Of a stretch of 64,000 nt of DNA, positions 1 to 8,895 are shown piece by piece. Each line of letters opens with the position of its first letter. Positions within the stretch are counted from its first letter, which is position 1. Under the pieces are notes generated by a model. The model did no database searches. It was not told the DNA's origin and saw nothing but the letters and a program-made list of their open reading frames with translations. The stretch covers positions 3,570,001 to 3,634,000 of the forward strand of contig NZ_PDIY01000001.1 in the NCBI RefSeq assembly GCF_002563655.1. The letters run 5' to 3'. Source of the DNA: Bacillus sp. es.034 (GTDB taxonomy: Bacteria > Bacillota > Bacilli > Bacillales > Bacillaceae_B). The translations under genes were made by a program, and so were the position numbers.

Positions 1-434
1 AATACAACGTAACTAAATACCCCGATCAACCCAATGACACCCGCAGTGATGGTTGTCATGAATAACATGATCAGACCGACCGCAATCATGATTAACCCAA
101 GGGACAATGCCTTTGGTCCATTGATCTTGCCTGTTACGGTTGGCCGTTCCTTCGTTCTTTCCATCAGATGATCGATGTCCCGGTCATATACATTGTTAAT
201 GGAGCAGGACCCCGCAATAATCAGGGAAGAACCTATCAACGTAAGAAACATGATATCCAGGGAATTTAGAAAGTGTGTATTCGTAAAATAAAAGGCTAAC
301 CACATACCTGTAAAGGTTGTAATTAAATTGGAATTAACGATCCCAATTTTAATGAGCGCTAAAAAATCCTTCCAAGCAGTTGAAGCTGTCACATCTGCTT
401 TTTCAACGTCTGTCATGATTCGACTGTTAGACAT
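1..434 (-). CDS. ctaB: Protoheme IX farnesyltransferase (heme O synthase), 5' part only
   Basis: Transfers a farnesyl group to protoheme to give heme O, the precursor of heme A for aa3-type oxidases; an integral membrane UbiA-family prenyltransferase. Only the first ~144 codons lie in the window. The translation from ATG at 434 starts MSNSRIMTDVEK and contains the prenyl-diphosphate binding signature NNVYDRDID, then ERTKERPTVTGKI, typical of CtaB/CyoE. An AGAGGAGAG ribosome site precedes the ATG. Divergent from ctaA, as in B. subtilis. It runs off the left edge; cytochrome oxidase structural genes (ctaC onward) probably follow outside the window. Confidence 0.93.
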   Translation of the reverse strand, partial: MSNSRIMTDVEKADVTASTAWKDFLALIKIGIVNSNLITTFTGMWLAFYFTNTHFLNSLDIMFLTLIGSSLIIAGSCSINNVYDRDIDHLMERTKERPTVTGKINGPKALSLGLIMIAVGLIMLFMTTITAGVIGLIGVFSYVV

Positions 435-903
435 TTTTTCTCTCCTCTCTATAAAAGGCAAGAGGTTTGTTGCCACCTCTATACTATATAGGAAATGATT
501 AACTATTTCTATATTCATCTGTAAAATCATCCACAGATAAGAAATAGTATATATGCTATCAATATTATATTAAACCATATATTTTTTCCTTTTTGGGGGA
601 GAATTAGACAATTATGTGAAGAAATTGTGAAGAAAGGAAGACGCAGAAGGTTCTTCATATTTCTACAAACATTTTAATCCCATCATACCATAAAACACAG
701 CTAAGCGCTTACAGATTTTGTTTTTACACAAATTAGTCCTTCCCTACTATTACTATTCTCTATTCTCCCAAGATAAATGCTCATAATTCTGTAACATTTT
801 ATCGGTTGAGTTTTTCATACCTATTATGTAATATCGTAGAGGCATATATATTTTTCTACTATATTTATTTATAGAAAGTGTGTAGAGTCTTTTAATTAAG
901 AAG
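435..903. promoter_or_regulatory. ctaB-ctaA divergent regulatory region
   Basis: This 469-bp non-coding gap separates divergent ctaB and ctaA. It holds a cre-like 14-mer at 700-713 on the minus strand, a direct repeat of TGTGAA at 615-620 and 626-631 (11 bp apart, ResD-like), and a possible sigma-A promoter for ctaA: TTGAGT at 806-811, 17 bp, TAATAT at 829-834. The catabolite repression of the B. subtilis ctaB operon and ResD dependence of ctaA are known; the site assignments here are inference from motif likeness. Confidence 0.5.
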
Positions 904-912
904 GTGAATAGA

Positions 913-1830
913 TTGCAAAAAGGTGTTCACAAAGGATTAAAATGGCTTGCCGTTCTGACTACTCTGGGTATGTTATTCGTCCTGTTGGGTGGAGCCCTGG
1001 TGACGAAGACGGAATCCGGAATGGGCTGCGGGCGCTCTTGGCCCCTTTGTAACGGACAGTTGATTCCAAGTGATATTACATTTGAGCTTGTTATAGAATT
1101 AGCACACCGTGTGGTATCAGGTGGTGTGGGATTATTGGTTCTGGCTTTATCGATCTGGTCATGGAGATCAATCGGTTATAAACGGGAAACGAAATTCCTT
1201 GCAGCCCTTTCTTTCTTCTTTCTTGTGTTGCAGGGACTAATCGGTGCTGCAGCTGTATTATGGGGGCAATCGGATTTTGTCCTGGCCATCCATTTCGGAA
1301 TTTCCCTAATCTCTTTTGCTTCCATATTATTATTGACACTGCTGATTTTTGAGGTTGACCAGAAATTTGATGCGAAATCATTGGTCATAAACAAACGGAT
1401 GAGGTTTCATACCGTCGGGGTAACGATTTATAGTTATCTTGTTGTTTATACCGGCGCTCTCGTAAGGCATACGGAGTCCAGCCTGGTGTGCAAGGATTGG
1501 CCATTATGCGTCAACTCCTCCCCAAGCCTCCCCTCTAACCTGTACGAATGGATTCAGATGGGGCACAGGGCAGCAGCAGGCTTCATTTTCTTTTGGATTG
1601 CCTATATCACTTACATCGCCATGAAAGAGCATAAGCACCAGAAAGTGATCTACTGGGGTTGGATCATCGCCTTCACCCTGGTTTGTCTTCAAGTAATGAG
1701 TGGTGCACTCGTAGTGTTCACAAGACTGAACCTCTCGATTGCCTTAATGCATGCTTTGATCATTTCGTGTCTGTTTGGATTATTGTGTTACTTCAATCTT
1801 CTTGCTTCAAGAAGTAAACGGAAGAAATAG
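913..1830 (+). CDS. ctaA: Heme A synthase
   Basis: Oxidises the C8 methyl group of heme O to a formyl group, giving heme A in the membrane. The protein is about 305 residues with eight predicted membrane helices in two four-helix halves. The N-terminal half shows the [20 protein letters not shown] region and ELAHRV heme-ligand His; the C-terminal half shows the repeat GALVRHTES, a Cys pair around [15 protein letters not shown] and ALMHAL, matching Bacillus-type CtaA. I chose the TTG at 913 because AAGAAGGTG sits 7 bp upstream; an upstream in-frame GTG at 904 lies inside that ribosome site. A bidirectional terminator follows directly. Confidence 0.93.
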   Translation: MQKGVHKGLKWLAVLTTLGMLFVLLGGALVTKTESGMGCGRSWPLCNGQLIPSDITFELVIELAHRVVSGGVGLLVLALSIWSWRSIGYKRETKFLAALSFFFLVLQGLIGAAAVLWGQSDFVLAIHFGISLISFASILLLTLLIFEVDQKFDAKSLVINKRMRFHTVGVTIYSYLVVYTGALVRHTESSLVCKDWPLCVNSSPSLPSNLYEWIQMGHRAAAGFIFFWIAYITYIAMKEHKHQKVIYWGWIIAFTLVCLQVMSGALVVFTRLNLSIALMHALIISCLFGLLCYFNLLASRSKRKK

Positions 1831-1831
1831 A

Positions 1832-1869
1832 AAAAAAGGATTCCGGTACATGTACCGGAATCCTTTTTT
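1832..1869. terminator. Bidirectional terminator between ctaA and pycA
   Basis: Perfect palindrome centred at 1850/1851 (arms AAAGGATTCCGGTACA and its complement) flanked by A and T runs, so it can end transcription of both convergent genes. Confidence 0.93.
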
Positions 1870-1871
1870 CA

Positions 1872-4800
1872 TTATGCTTTATTCACTTCAATTAATAAAT
1901 CCCCAGGGCTGATGGCATCACCATTTTGTACATAGATATCTTTAACTGTTCCTGCAAAAGGCGCCTGGACGGTCGTTTCCATCTTCATGGCTTCAGTGAT
2001 CATTAAATGATCTCCCTTTTCAACCGTTTCTCCTTTTTCTGCGATGACCCTTATAACGGTTCCCGGCATGGAAGCCCCGATATGATTTTCATTTTTCACA
2101 TCAGCCTTCATTTTGGCCGCCACAGTGGATTTAATACTTTCGTCCTTAATGACTACTTCACGGGCCTGACCATTAAGTTCGAAGTAAACAATACGGGTAC
2201 CATCTGCCTGGGCCTGTCCAATCGAGACTAGCTTAACAATGAGTGTCTTCCCGGTTTCGATTTCCACTTCTATTTCTTCACCCAGTCTCATCCCAAATAA
2301 GAATGTAGGGGTATCGAGGACCGAGATGTCCCCGAATTGATCCATTGTTCGTGCGTATTCCATGAATACTTTCGGATACAGGGCATATCCAAGGGCATCA
2401 AAACTCGTGACCGGACGCTCGAGGTCTTCAAAGAGTTTTTCTTTCAGAGCTGTGAAGTCCACATCATCCAGTAGTTCTCCAGGTCTAACGGTCAGCGGAT
2501 TACGCCCTTTCAAGATCACGCTCTGCAATTCTTTCGGAAACCCTCCGTGAGGTTGACCCAGTGATCCTTCAAATAATTCAACCACTGAATCTGGAAAATC
2601 GATTTTCTCACCTTTTTCGAGTACGTCTGTTTCTGATAAATCGTTTTGAACCATGAATAAAGCCATGTCTCCGACCACTTTAGAAGAAGGAGTTACTTTG
2701 ACTATGTCCCCGAAGAGGTGGTTGACCCTCGCATACATGTCTTTGACTTCTTCCCAGCGGTGACCGAGCCCGACTGCTTTTGCCTGCTGCTGAAGGTTGC
2801 TGTACTGCCCCCCCGGCATTTCATGTTTGTATACTTCTGAATGCGGTGACATCATCCCACTTTCAAAATCTGTATAATACTTCCGAACGTCTTCCCAATA
2901 GTGAGAAAGGGTTTCCAGGGAATCGATGTTTACATTCGGTTCTCTTCTTGTCCCTTTTAGAGCATAATACAACGTATTGGCACTAGGTTGGGACGTCAGG
3001 CCGGACATGGTGCTAAGGGCCGTATCGACAATGTCGACTCCCGCTTCGACGGCTCTTGCGTATGTGTAGATCCCGTTCCCGCTCGTATCATGTGTATGCA
3101 GATGAATCGGCAGGCTCACTGTATCCTTCAGTTCGGAAATCAACCGGTAGGCTGACTGAGGCTTCAACAGTCCCGCCATATCCTTGATGGCCAGAATGTG
3201 TGCACCACTCGCTTCGAGCTCTTTGGCCATATTCTTATAGTAATCGATATTATATTTTGTCCGTGTCGGGTCATCGATATCACCGGTGTAGCATATGGCC
3301 GCTTCTGCGATTTTCCCGCTTTGCCTCACGGCGTCAATCGCCACTTCCATTCCCTTGACCCAGTTTAAGCTGTCAAAGATCCTGAAGACGTCAATGCCGG
3401 CAAACGCTGATTTCTCGACGAATTCCCTGATTACATTATCCGGATAGTTCTTATACCCTACCGCATTGGATGCTCTAAGGAGCATTTGGAATAATACATT
3501 TGGAATGCGCTCCCTCAAAGTCAATAATCGATTCCATGGGTCTTCCTTAAGAAAGCGGTAAGCCACATCGAATGTCGCTCCACCCCACATTTCATAGGAG
3601 AACATATCAGGCAGCAACTGAGATGTCGGTGCCGCTATCTGTTTCAGATCATTTGTTCTGACACGCGTCGCCAGTAATGATTGATGGGCATCACGGAATG
3701 TTGTATCAGTGAGGAGGACTGAATTCTGTTCTTTGACCCAATTCACCAGGCCGTCAGCCCCATGCTGATCCAGGATTTGTTTCGTTCCGGGTTGAAACTC
3801 TTGCTTTACATCAAGTGTCGGGACCCGCGGTTTCTGGAAGACAGGTTTTTTCTTTTTCTCTACTCCCGGGAATCCATTTACAGTGACGTTCCCAATATAC
3901 GAAAGCATTTTCGTTCCACGGTCTTTCCTTATCGGGAAAATGAATAGTTCAGGAGTCGTGTCGATAAACGAGGTATCATACTGTCCCGTAATGAAGTTTT
4001 CATGCTTTACGACATTTTCCAAAAACGGGATATTCGTCTTGATTCCCCGAATTCTAAATTCTTGAAGATTTCTGACCATTTTGGACGCAGCTTGTTCGAA
4101 TGTAAGTGCCCACGTGGAAAGCTTCACGAGAAGGGAATCGTAATAAGGTGTAATGACCGCACCCTGGAATCCATTCCCGGCATCTAGACGGACCCCGAAG
4201 CCCCCACCTGATCGGTACGCCATGATTTTTCCGGTATCAGGCATAAAGTTGTTCAATGGGTCTTCCGTTGTCACACGGGATTGAATGGCAAATCCATTCG
4301 TCCTGATGTCATCCTGAAGAGGGATACCTAGCTTATCACTATGCAGGGCATAACCTTCCGCGATCATCAATTGTGATTGTACGATATCCACTCCTGTCAC
4401 CATTTCCGTAATGGTGTGTTCCACTTGAACCCGTGGATTTACTTCGATGAAGTAGAATTGATCATTTGCTACAAGGAACTCAACGGTCCCGGCATTCACA
4501 TACTTGACATTATCCATTAACCGGACGGCTGCCGCGCAGATATCTTCCCTCAAGCGATCGCTCAATGATACGGAAGGCGCAATTTCCACTACCTTCTGAT
4601 GGCGTCTTTGAATGGAACAATCACGCTCATACAGGTGGACGATGTTACCGTCATGATCTCCAAGAATCTGGACTTCAATGTGCTTCGGATTTTCAACAAA
4701 TTTCTCCACATAAATTTCATCATTGCCAAAGGCAGCTTTCGCTTCTGATTTAGCCCGCTCATAGGCTTCTTTTAGGCTCTCAAGGTTGCGGACGATGCGC

Positions 4801-5312
4801 ATTCCCCGTCCACCGCCACCCAATGAGGCTTTGATGATGATCGGGAATCCGTTTTCCTTCCCGAAGCTGATGACTTCTTCCAAAGTTTCTACAGGTCCAT
4901 CAGTACCCGGAATGACCGGAATATTCGCAAGCTGCGCCTGATGGCGTGCCTTCACCTTGTCACCAAACATATTCAAGTGCTCAGAATGAGGCCCTACAAA
5001 GGTGATTCCTTCTTCTTCACACCTTCTTGCAAAGTGGATATTTTCAGACAGGAAGCCATATCCAGGGTGGATGGCGTCCACATCTGCATTCTTAGCAATT
5101 CGAATGATCCCTTCTATGTCCAGATAAGCATCAATGGGCTTTTTCCCCTCACCTATCAAATATGCTTCATCTGCTTTATAGCGATGATATGATCCTGAAT
5201 CTTCTTTACTGTAGATGGCTACGGTTCTAATATTAAGTTCCGTACATGCACGGAATACACGGATGGCAATCTCACCGCGGTTTGCTACCAGTACTTTTTT
5301 AATTCGTTTCAA
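1872..5312 (-). CDS. pycA: Pyruvate carboxylase
   Basis: Biotin- and ATP-dependent carboxylation of pyruvate to oxaloacetate, the anaplerotic and gluconeogenic entry step. The 1146-residue length is normal for the single-chain enzyme. Domains in order: biotin carboxylase/ATP-grasp (about 1-450, GGGGRGMR near 165, IEVNPRVQVEHTITE near 290), carboxyltransferase TIM barrel (about 530-800, TDTTFRDAHQS), and C-terminal biotinyl domain with EAMKMET, the biotinylated Lys being near 1110. The start is TTG at 5312 with AAAGGAGAG 8 bp upstream. A terminator separates it from upstream ftsW, so it probably has its own promoter, though none is obvious in the short gap. Confidence 0.97.
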   Translation of the reverse strand: MKRIKKVLVANRGEIAIRVFRACTELNIRTVAIYSKEDSGSYHRYKADEAYLIGEGKKPIDAYLDIEGIIRIAKNADVDAIHPGYGFLSENIHFARRCEEEGITFVGPHSEHLNMFGDKVKARHQAQLANIPVIPGTDGPVETLEEVISFGKENGFPIIIKASLGGGGRGMRIVRNLESLKEAYERAKSEAKAAFGNDEIYVEKFVENPKHIEVQILGDHDGNIVHLYERDCSIQRRHQKVVEIAPSVSLSDRLREDICAAAVRLMDNVKYVNAGTVEFLVANDQFYFIEVNPRVQVEHTITEMVTGVDIVQSQLMIAEGYALHSDKLGIPLQDDIRTNGFAIQSRVTTEDPLNNFMPDTGKIMAYRSGGGFGVRLDAGNGFQGAVITPYYDSLLVKLSTWALTFEQAASKMVRNLQEFRIRGIKTNIPFLENVVKHENFITGQYDTSFIDTTPELFIFPIRKDRGTKMLSYIGNVTVNGFPGVEKKKKPVFQKPRVPTLDVKQEFQPGTKQILDQHGADGLVNWVKEQNSVLLTDTTFRDAHQSLLATRVRTNDLKQIAAPTSQLLPDMFSYEMWGGATFDVAYRFLKEDPWNRLLTLRERIPNVLFQMLLRASNAVGYKNYPDNVIREFVEKSAFAGIDVFRIFDSLNWVKGMEVAIDAVRQSGKIAEAAICYTGDIDDPTRTKYNIDYYKNMAKELEASGAHILAIKDMAGLLKPQSAYRLISELKDTVSLPIHLHTHDTSGNGIYTYARAVEAGVDIVDTALSTMSGLTSQPSANTLYYALKGTRREPNVNIDSLETLSHYWEDVRKYYTDFESGMMSPHSEVYKHEMPGGQYSNLQQQAKAVGLGHRWEEVKDMYARVNHLFGDIVKVTPSSKVVGDMALFMVQNDLSETDVLEKGEKIDFPDSVVELFEGSLGQPHGGFPKELQSVILKGRNPLTVRPGELLDDVDFTALKEKLFEDLERPVTSFDALGYALYPKVFMEYARTMDQFGDISVLDTPTFLFGMRLGEEIEVEIETGKTLIVKLVSIGQAQADGTRIVYFELNGQAREVVIKDESIKSTVAAKMKADVKNENHIGASMPGTVIRVIAEKGETVEKGDHLMITEAMKMETTVQAPFAGTVKDIYVQNGDAISPGDLLIEVNKA

Positions 5313-5367
5313 TACACTCTCTCCTTTTGGCTATTCATGATTGAAATTCTCCATTTTGAAGTCTATG

Positions 5368-5420
5368 AAAAAAGGGCTGACCCCAAAGATAATAAAGAAG
5401 TATCTTAGGGGGCAGACCCT
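5368..5420 (-). terminator. Terminator downstream of ftsW
   Basis: On the minus strand an imperfect hairpin pairs AGGGTCTGCCCCCTAAGATA with TATCTTTGGGGTCAGCCCT and is followed by six T. It lies in the ftsW-pycA gap. The GGTCTGCCCC/GGGGTCAGCCC arms look like a repeated-family sequence (see findings). Confidence 0.8.
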
Positions 5421-5454
5421 AGACTTAGAGTTTTAGATACTCTATCAAAGTGAC

Positions 5455-6672
5455 CTACATTTTAACACCATATATTTTTTTGCTATTATCCTTATTCTCC
5501 GAAGGATAGTCATTTTCCTTCTTTGTTTTATATTTTTCTTCAAATTTTACAAACATCGACACATTTACGAGGACACCCATCGACAAAGATAGCACCAAGA
5601 GGGACGATCCACCGTAACTGATGAACGGGAGTGGGACCCCTGTGATCGGTATTAATCCGGATACACCTCCAAGATTGATGAAAGCCTGGATGCCGATCAT
5701 GCAGGAGATCCCGATTGCAAGCATCGTGCCGAACGGATCCTGACATTTCACGCCTGTATAAATTCCCCTGAGCACAATATAGGAAAGGCCGAGGACAACA
5801 AAGCTTACCCCGAATACGCCTAGCTCTTCAGCAATGATGGCCATGATGAAATCCGTCTGGGGCTCCGGTAAATAACCAAGTTTTTGGACGCTTTGTCCTA
5901 ATCCGAGACCTTTCACTCCCCCGGACCCGATCGCAAGGTAAGAGTTCACCAAATGGTATCCCTCACCCTGTGCATATTTAAACGGGGACAGATAGGCTTC
6001 AATCCTGCTAAGCCTTTCTTTAGTGAAGATGAAGCCCCTTGCCATGTATATGACCGGGGAGAGGACAATCAAAAATCCTACTCCAAGCCCAGCAAGCTTG
6101 AAAAACGTTTTATAACTGATGCCCGAACAGGAAATGACGATGGCACCGATGGCAAAGATGATTGCTGCCGTACCGAAGTCCGGTTCCAGGAATACTAAAA
6201 AGCATATGAAGCCAAGAAACAGTAATGGAGGTGCAAGACCTTTATTGAAGTCATCTATGTATGCCTGCTTCTTGGAGTAAACGGAACCAAGGTAGATGAT
6301 GACGGCAAGTTTCGCAAATTCCGATGGCTGGATGGGCATGAACCCTAGGTTGATCCAACTTTTTGCGTTATTCACCTCATACCCGAAAATATGTACCGCA
6401 AGTAATAAACCGATGATCACAATCATCAGGCCTTTGATGATCTTACTTACTTGAAAGGCTTTATACGGAAACCACGCTGCTGCCGTAAAGGCAATGAAGC
6501 CGATGATGATATTGATCATCTGCCTTTTATAAAAGTGGTCGCTGTCCCAGCCGAACCGTTCCACTGCCATGACCATACTGGCACTATAAATCATGACGAG
6601 GCCAAATAAACAAAGGAATACATATACAGCGATTAACGAATAATCGTAGGATTTTGCTATTTTTTTAATCAT
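5455..6672 (-). CDS. ftsW: Cell division peptidoglycan glycosyltransferase FtsW
   Basis: SEDS-family septal glycan polymerase working with a class B penicillin-binding protein at the divisome. The 405-residue protein has about ten hydrophobic helices and the family signatures KSWINLGFMPIQPSEFAKL (around 105-125), LEPDFGTA, LGLGQSVQKLGYLPEPQTDF and PFISYGGSS near the C-terminus. A short charged cytoplasmic tail follows the last helix. The position between ylaN and pycA matches ylaO/ftsW of B. subtilis. Start ATG at 6672 is preceded by an AAAGGG. RodA and SpoVE are paralogues; the neighbourhood favours FtsW. Confidence 0.93.
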   Translation of the reverse strand: MIKKIAKSYDYSLIAVYVFLCLFGLVMIYSASMVMAVERFGWDSDHFYKRQMINIIIGFIAFTAAAWFPYKAFQVSKIIKGLMIVIIGLLLAVHIFGYEVNNAKSWINLGFMPIQPSEFAKLAVIIYLGSVYSKKQAYIDDFNKGLAPPLLFLGFICFLVFLEPDFGTAAIIFAIGAIVISCSGISYKTFFKLAGLGVGFLIVLSPVIYMARGFIFTKERLSRIEAYLSPFKYAQGEGYHLVNSYLAIGSGGVKGLGLGQSVQKLGYLPEPQTDFIMAIIAEELGVFGVSFVVLGLSYIVLRGIYTGVKCQDPFGTMLAIGISCMIGIQAFINLGGVSGLIPITGVPLPFISYGGSSLLVLSLSMGVLVNVSMFVKFEEKYKTKKENDYPSENKDNSKKIYGVKM

Positions 6673-6730
6673 GACATTTCAACCCTTTTTCTCTTATATC
6701 ATTTTCATCACTTAAATCATCTTTCCTTAA

Positions 6731-6770
6731 CAAAAAAACTCAAACAACAGATCTATGTATTGTTTGAGTT
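6731..6770 (-). terminator. Terminator of ylaN
   Basis: Stem AACTCAAACAA / TTGTTTGAGTT with a 12-nt loop, followed on the minus strand by a run of T. Confidence 0.9.
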
Positions 6771-6782
6771 GTCATGACTATT

Positions 6783-7064
6783 TTACTTTTTTGTAGATGC
6801 TTCATGAAGGGCAGAAAGTTGTCTTTCCAAAGAATCAATCAGATCTTTTCCATCTTGATCATCTACTAGCCCTAAGCGGACCGCAAATTCTATTTCACGA
6901 GATAATCCGAACATTTGGGTATCCAATACTTCCTCATATAGAGGACATTGGGGCATCGTTAAATTATCCATTTGCACTTTAATAAGTTGTAATATCTTTT
7001 CTGCGTCGGCCTTTAATAGTTCATAGGCTTTTTCCCGATGATTGATTGTCATTTCTGACGCCAC
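6783..7064 (-). CDS. ylaN: YlaN family protein (iron-linked Fur partner)
   Basis: Small 93-residue all-helical protein. B. subtilis and Staphylococcus YlaN is reported to be needed under iron limitation and to interact with Fur. The sequence [17 protein letters not shown] and the following helical repeat pattern are typical of the family. The likely start is GTG at 7064 with a GGGGGG stretch a few bases upstream. It lies between glsA and ftsW and ends in its own terminator. A 7-bp inverted repeat (TTTATCG-N7-CGATAAA, 7109-7129) sits upstream of the start. Confidence 0.9.
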   Translation of the reverse strand: MASEMTINHREKAYELLKADAEKILQLIKVQMDNLTMPQCPLYEEVLDTQMFGLSREIEFAVRLGLVDDQDGKDLIDSLERQLSALHEASTKK

Positions 7065-7258
7065 AGTGATCCCCCCATTCCGAACAAATAACCTTCCTGT
7101 CTTAAAATTTTATCGTTAAACCCGATAAATTGCAAGAAAAATAAGTGTTTTTCCCGGGATTCAATGACAGAATTTCGAACATTTTTCATATGGTAAATAG
7201 GTGTATTTCATCACGTGAGCCGCTCTCTTTTATTGGAGGGATGAACCGTTATTGCAGG

Positions 7259-8182
7259 CTAAAATATGCTCCATGAGTGTGCATCACTGAGCATTTCGAG
7301 AAGCTTCAGCCCCGCAATGCTGTTCCCGACATCATCGAGTGCCGGGCCGAAGATCCCTATTCCGCATTTACCGGGAACCGATCCCATGATGCCGCCGGAT
7401 ACGCCACTTTTAGCAGGGATCCCCACCTTAATGGCAAACTCCCCGGAGGTATTATACATCCCGCATGTCACCATGAAGGTTTTACATACTCTCGCTACAT
7501 CCCTCGTAATCAATTCTCGGCCGCTCTCCGGATCGATCCCGTCATTGGCGAATACCGCTCCCATCTTGGCAAGATCCACGCAGTTCATCTCCACGGCGCA
7601 TTGCTTCGTGTAAAGGACGAGTAGATCTTCGACATTTCCCGTGATCACCCCATGCTGCTTCATGAAGTAGCAAAGGGATCGGTTCAGATTGGCCGTTTGG
7701 AGTTCTGAATAGGCCACATCTTCATTATATGAGACCGTTTCCCCTGTCATATGATTGATGAATTCGATTAAGCGGTGCCATTTCTCCATTCCGGTGTTTC
7801 CCTTGATCATATTCGTTACAGCCAGTGCCCCCGCATTGATCATCGGATTAAGGGGTTTTGACGGCTTGTGTGTTTCAAGCTTCGCTATGGAGTTGAATGG
7901 ATCTCCTGTAGGTTCCATTCCAACCTTTGAAAAAACGTACTCTTCCCCGTAGTCCATTAGTACGAGTGCAAGGGTGATGACCTTTGATATGCTTTGGAGA
8001 GTGAATTTCTTCAAATGATCCCCGGCATAACAGGAGTTATTATCCAATGTGTATATGCTGATTGCCAGATCATGGGGATTTTGATCCTTAAGTGCGGGTA
8101 TGTACTCTGCAACCCTTCCTTCCGATGCAAAGGGTCTCGCCTTTTCAACTAATCCTTCCAACCATTCCTGTGTGTTTATCAT
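7259..8182 (-). CDS. glsA: Glutaminase (serine-dependent, GlsA family)
   Basis: Hydrolyses glutamine to glutamate and ammonia. The fold is beta-lactamase-like with the SxxK motif in LQSISKVI, then [10 protein letters not shown] and a late AKSGVSGG motif equivalent to KTG. I place the start at ATG 8182 (MINTQEWLE) because AAAGGAGCTG lies just upstream; this gives 307 residues, the normal family length, whereas the longer frame from 8257 has no ribosome site. Equivalent to ylaM (glsA2) by position. A cre-like 14-mer lies about 50 bp upstream at 8234-8247. Confidence 0.92.
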   Translation of the reverse strand: MINTQEWLEGLVEKARPFASEGRVAEYIPALKDQNPHDLAISIYTLDNNSCYAGDHLKKFTLQSISKVITLALVLMDYGEEYVFSKVGMEPTGDPFNSIAKLETHKPSKPLNPMINAGALAVTNMIKGNTGMEKWHRLIEFINHMTGETVSYNEDVAYSELQTANLNRSLCYFMKQHGVITGNVEDLLVLYTKQCAVEMNCVDLAKMGAVFANDGIDPESGRELITRDVARVCKTFMVTCGMYNTSGEFAIKVGIPAKSGVSGGIMGSVPGKCGIGIFGPALDDVGNSIAGLKLLEMLSDAHSWSIF

Positions 8183-8321
8183 ATATCCAACAGCTCCTTT
8201 TATCCTACTTATCATTTCCCTATTTTCATTCATTGAAAACGCTGAAAATGCTTTCATCAGAATGTGACAAACCCTCGCTTAACATATATACTGATACTAT
8301 CAGCGAGAGGAGGAATCAGTA

Positions 8322-8819
8322 ATGGAAAGTATCATACCGATAAAAGGGAAAGTGAAATTCCCCATTACATTGGATGCGGGAGTTTGGATATTTGATGATC
8401 GAAAAGTGGATTTAACTACATATTTTGATGATACAACAGAAAAAGTGGATGAGTTAGAGGAATATACAAAAGCGGTTTCCAAGCACTGGTCCAGGGAGAT
8501 CCAGGAAGGTGCAACCTATCCCCCCACTTTGAAAACCGAGAAGAGATATGAGAAAGAAAAGATCCTTAACGGAACATTCGCCATTCCTTTTGCACCATTT
8601 TTAAAAAATGCAGAGCCGCTTCCTGAAGGGGCGTCCATCGTGATCGAAACCGAAAACGGGGATCTCACTCTGGATATCAACGAGGCTGATCAGCTGTTGA
8701 TCGGATTTTCTAAAGAAGGCAAGCCACTCAGGGAAAACGGACCCGTTCACGTTTTTTTTACAGACGGTTCGAACAGGAACAACCCGATTACAGATGTCAG
8801 AGCATTTCGTGTAGAATAA
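8322..8819 (+). CDS. ylaL: YlaL-like conserved protein of unknown function
   Basis: 165-residue soluble protein with no signal peptide and no motif I recognise. It begins MESIIPIKGKVKFP, is acidic, and is mostly beta-strand-like in its second half (IVIETENGDLTLDI). Located between glsA and the phoH-type gene, as is ylaL of B. subtilis; the assignment rests on synteny and size. The start ATG at 8322 has an AGAGGAGG site. It is divergent from glsA and ends at a bidirectional terminator shared with ylaK. Confidence 0.75.
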   Translation: MESIIPIKGKVKFPITLDAGVWIFDDRKVDLTTYFDDTTEKVDELEEYTKAVSKHWSREIQEGATYPPTLKTEKRYEKEKILNGTFAIPFAPFLKNAEPLPEGASIVIETENGDLTLDINEADQLLIGFSKEGKPLRENGPVHVFFTDGSNRNNPITDVRAFRVE

Positions 8820-8831
8820 TTATAAAGATTG

Positions 8832-8866
8832 AAAACCGGTTCAGTAACATCTGAACCGGTTTTTTC
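8832..8866. terminator. Bidirectional terminator ylaL / ylaK
   Basis: Perfect stem AAAACCGGTTCAG / CTGAACCGGTTTT with loop TAACAT and flanking A/T runs. Confidence 0.93.
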
Positions 8867-8895
8867 ATACGTTATCATTGTGTGATTCTAAATGC

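Noticed and set aside
1091-1394. Antisense frames within ctaA, and similar long shadow frames in pycA, pdh and rnjA
   Set aside because: They lie opposite strongly conserved coding sequence and lack ribosome sites or recognisable domains.
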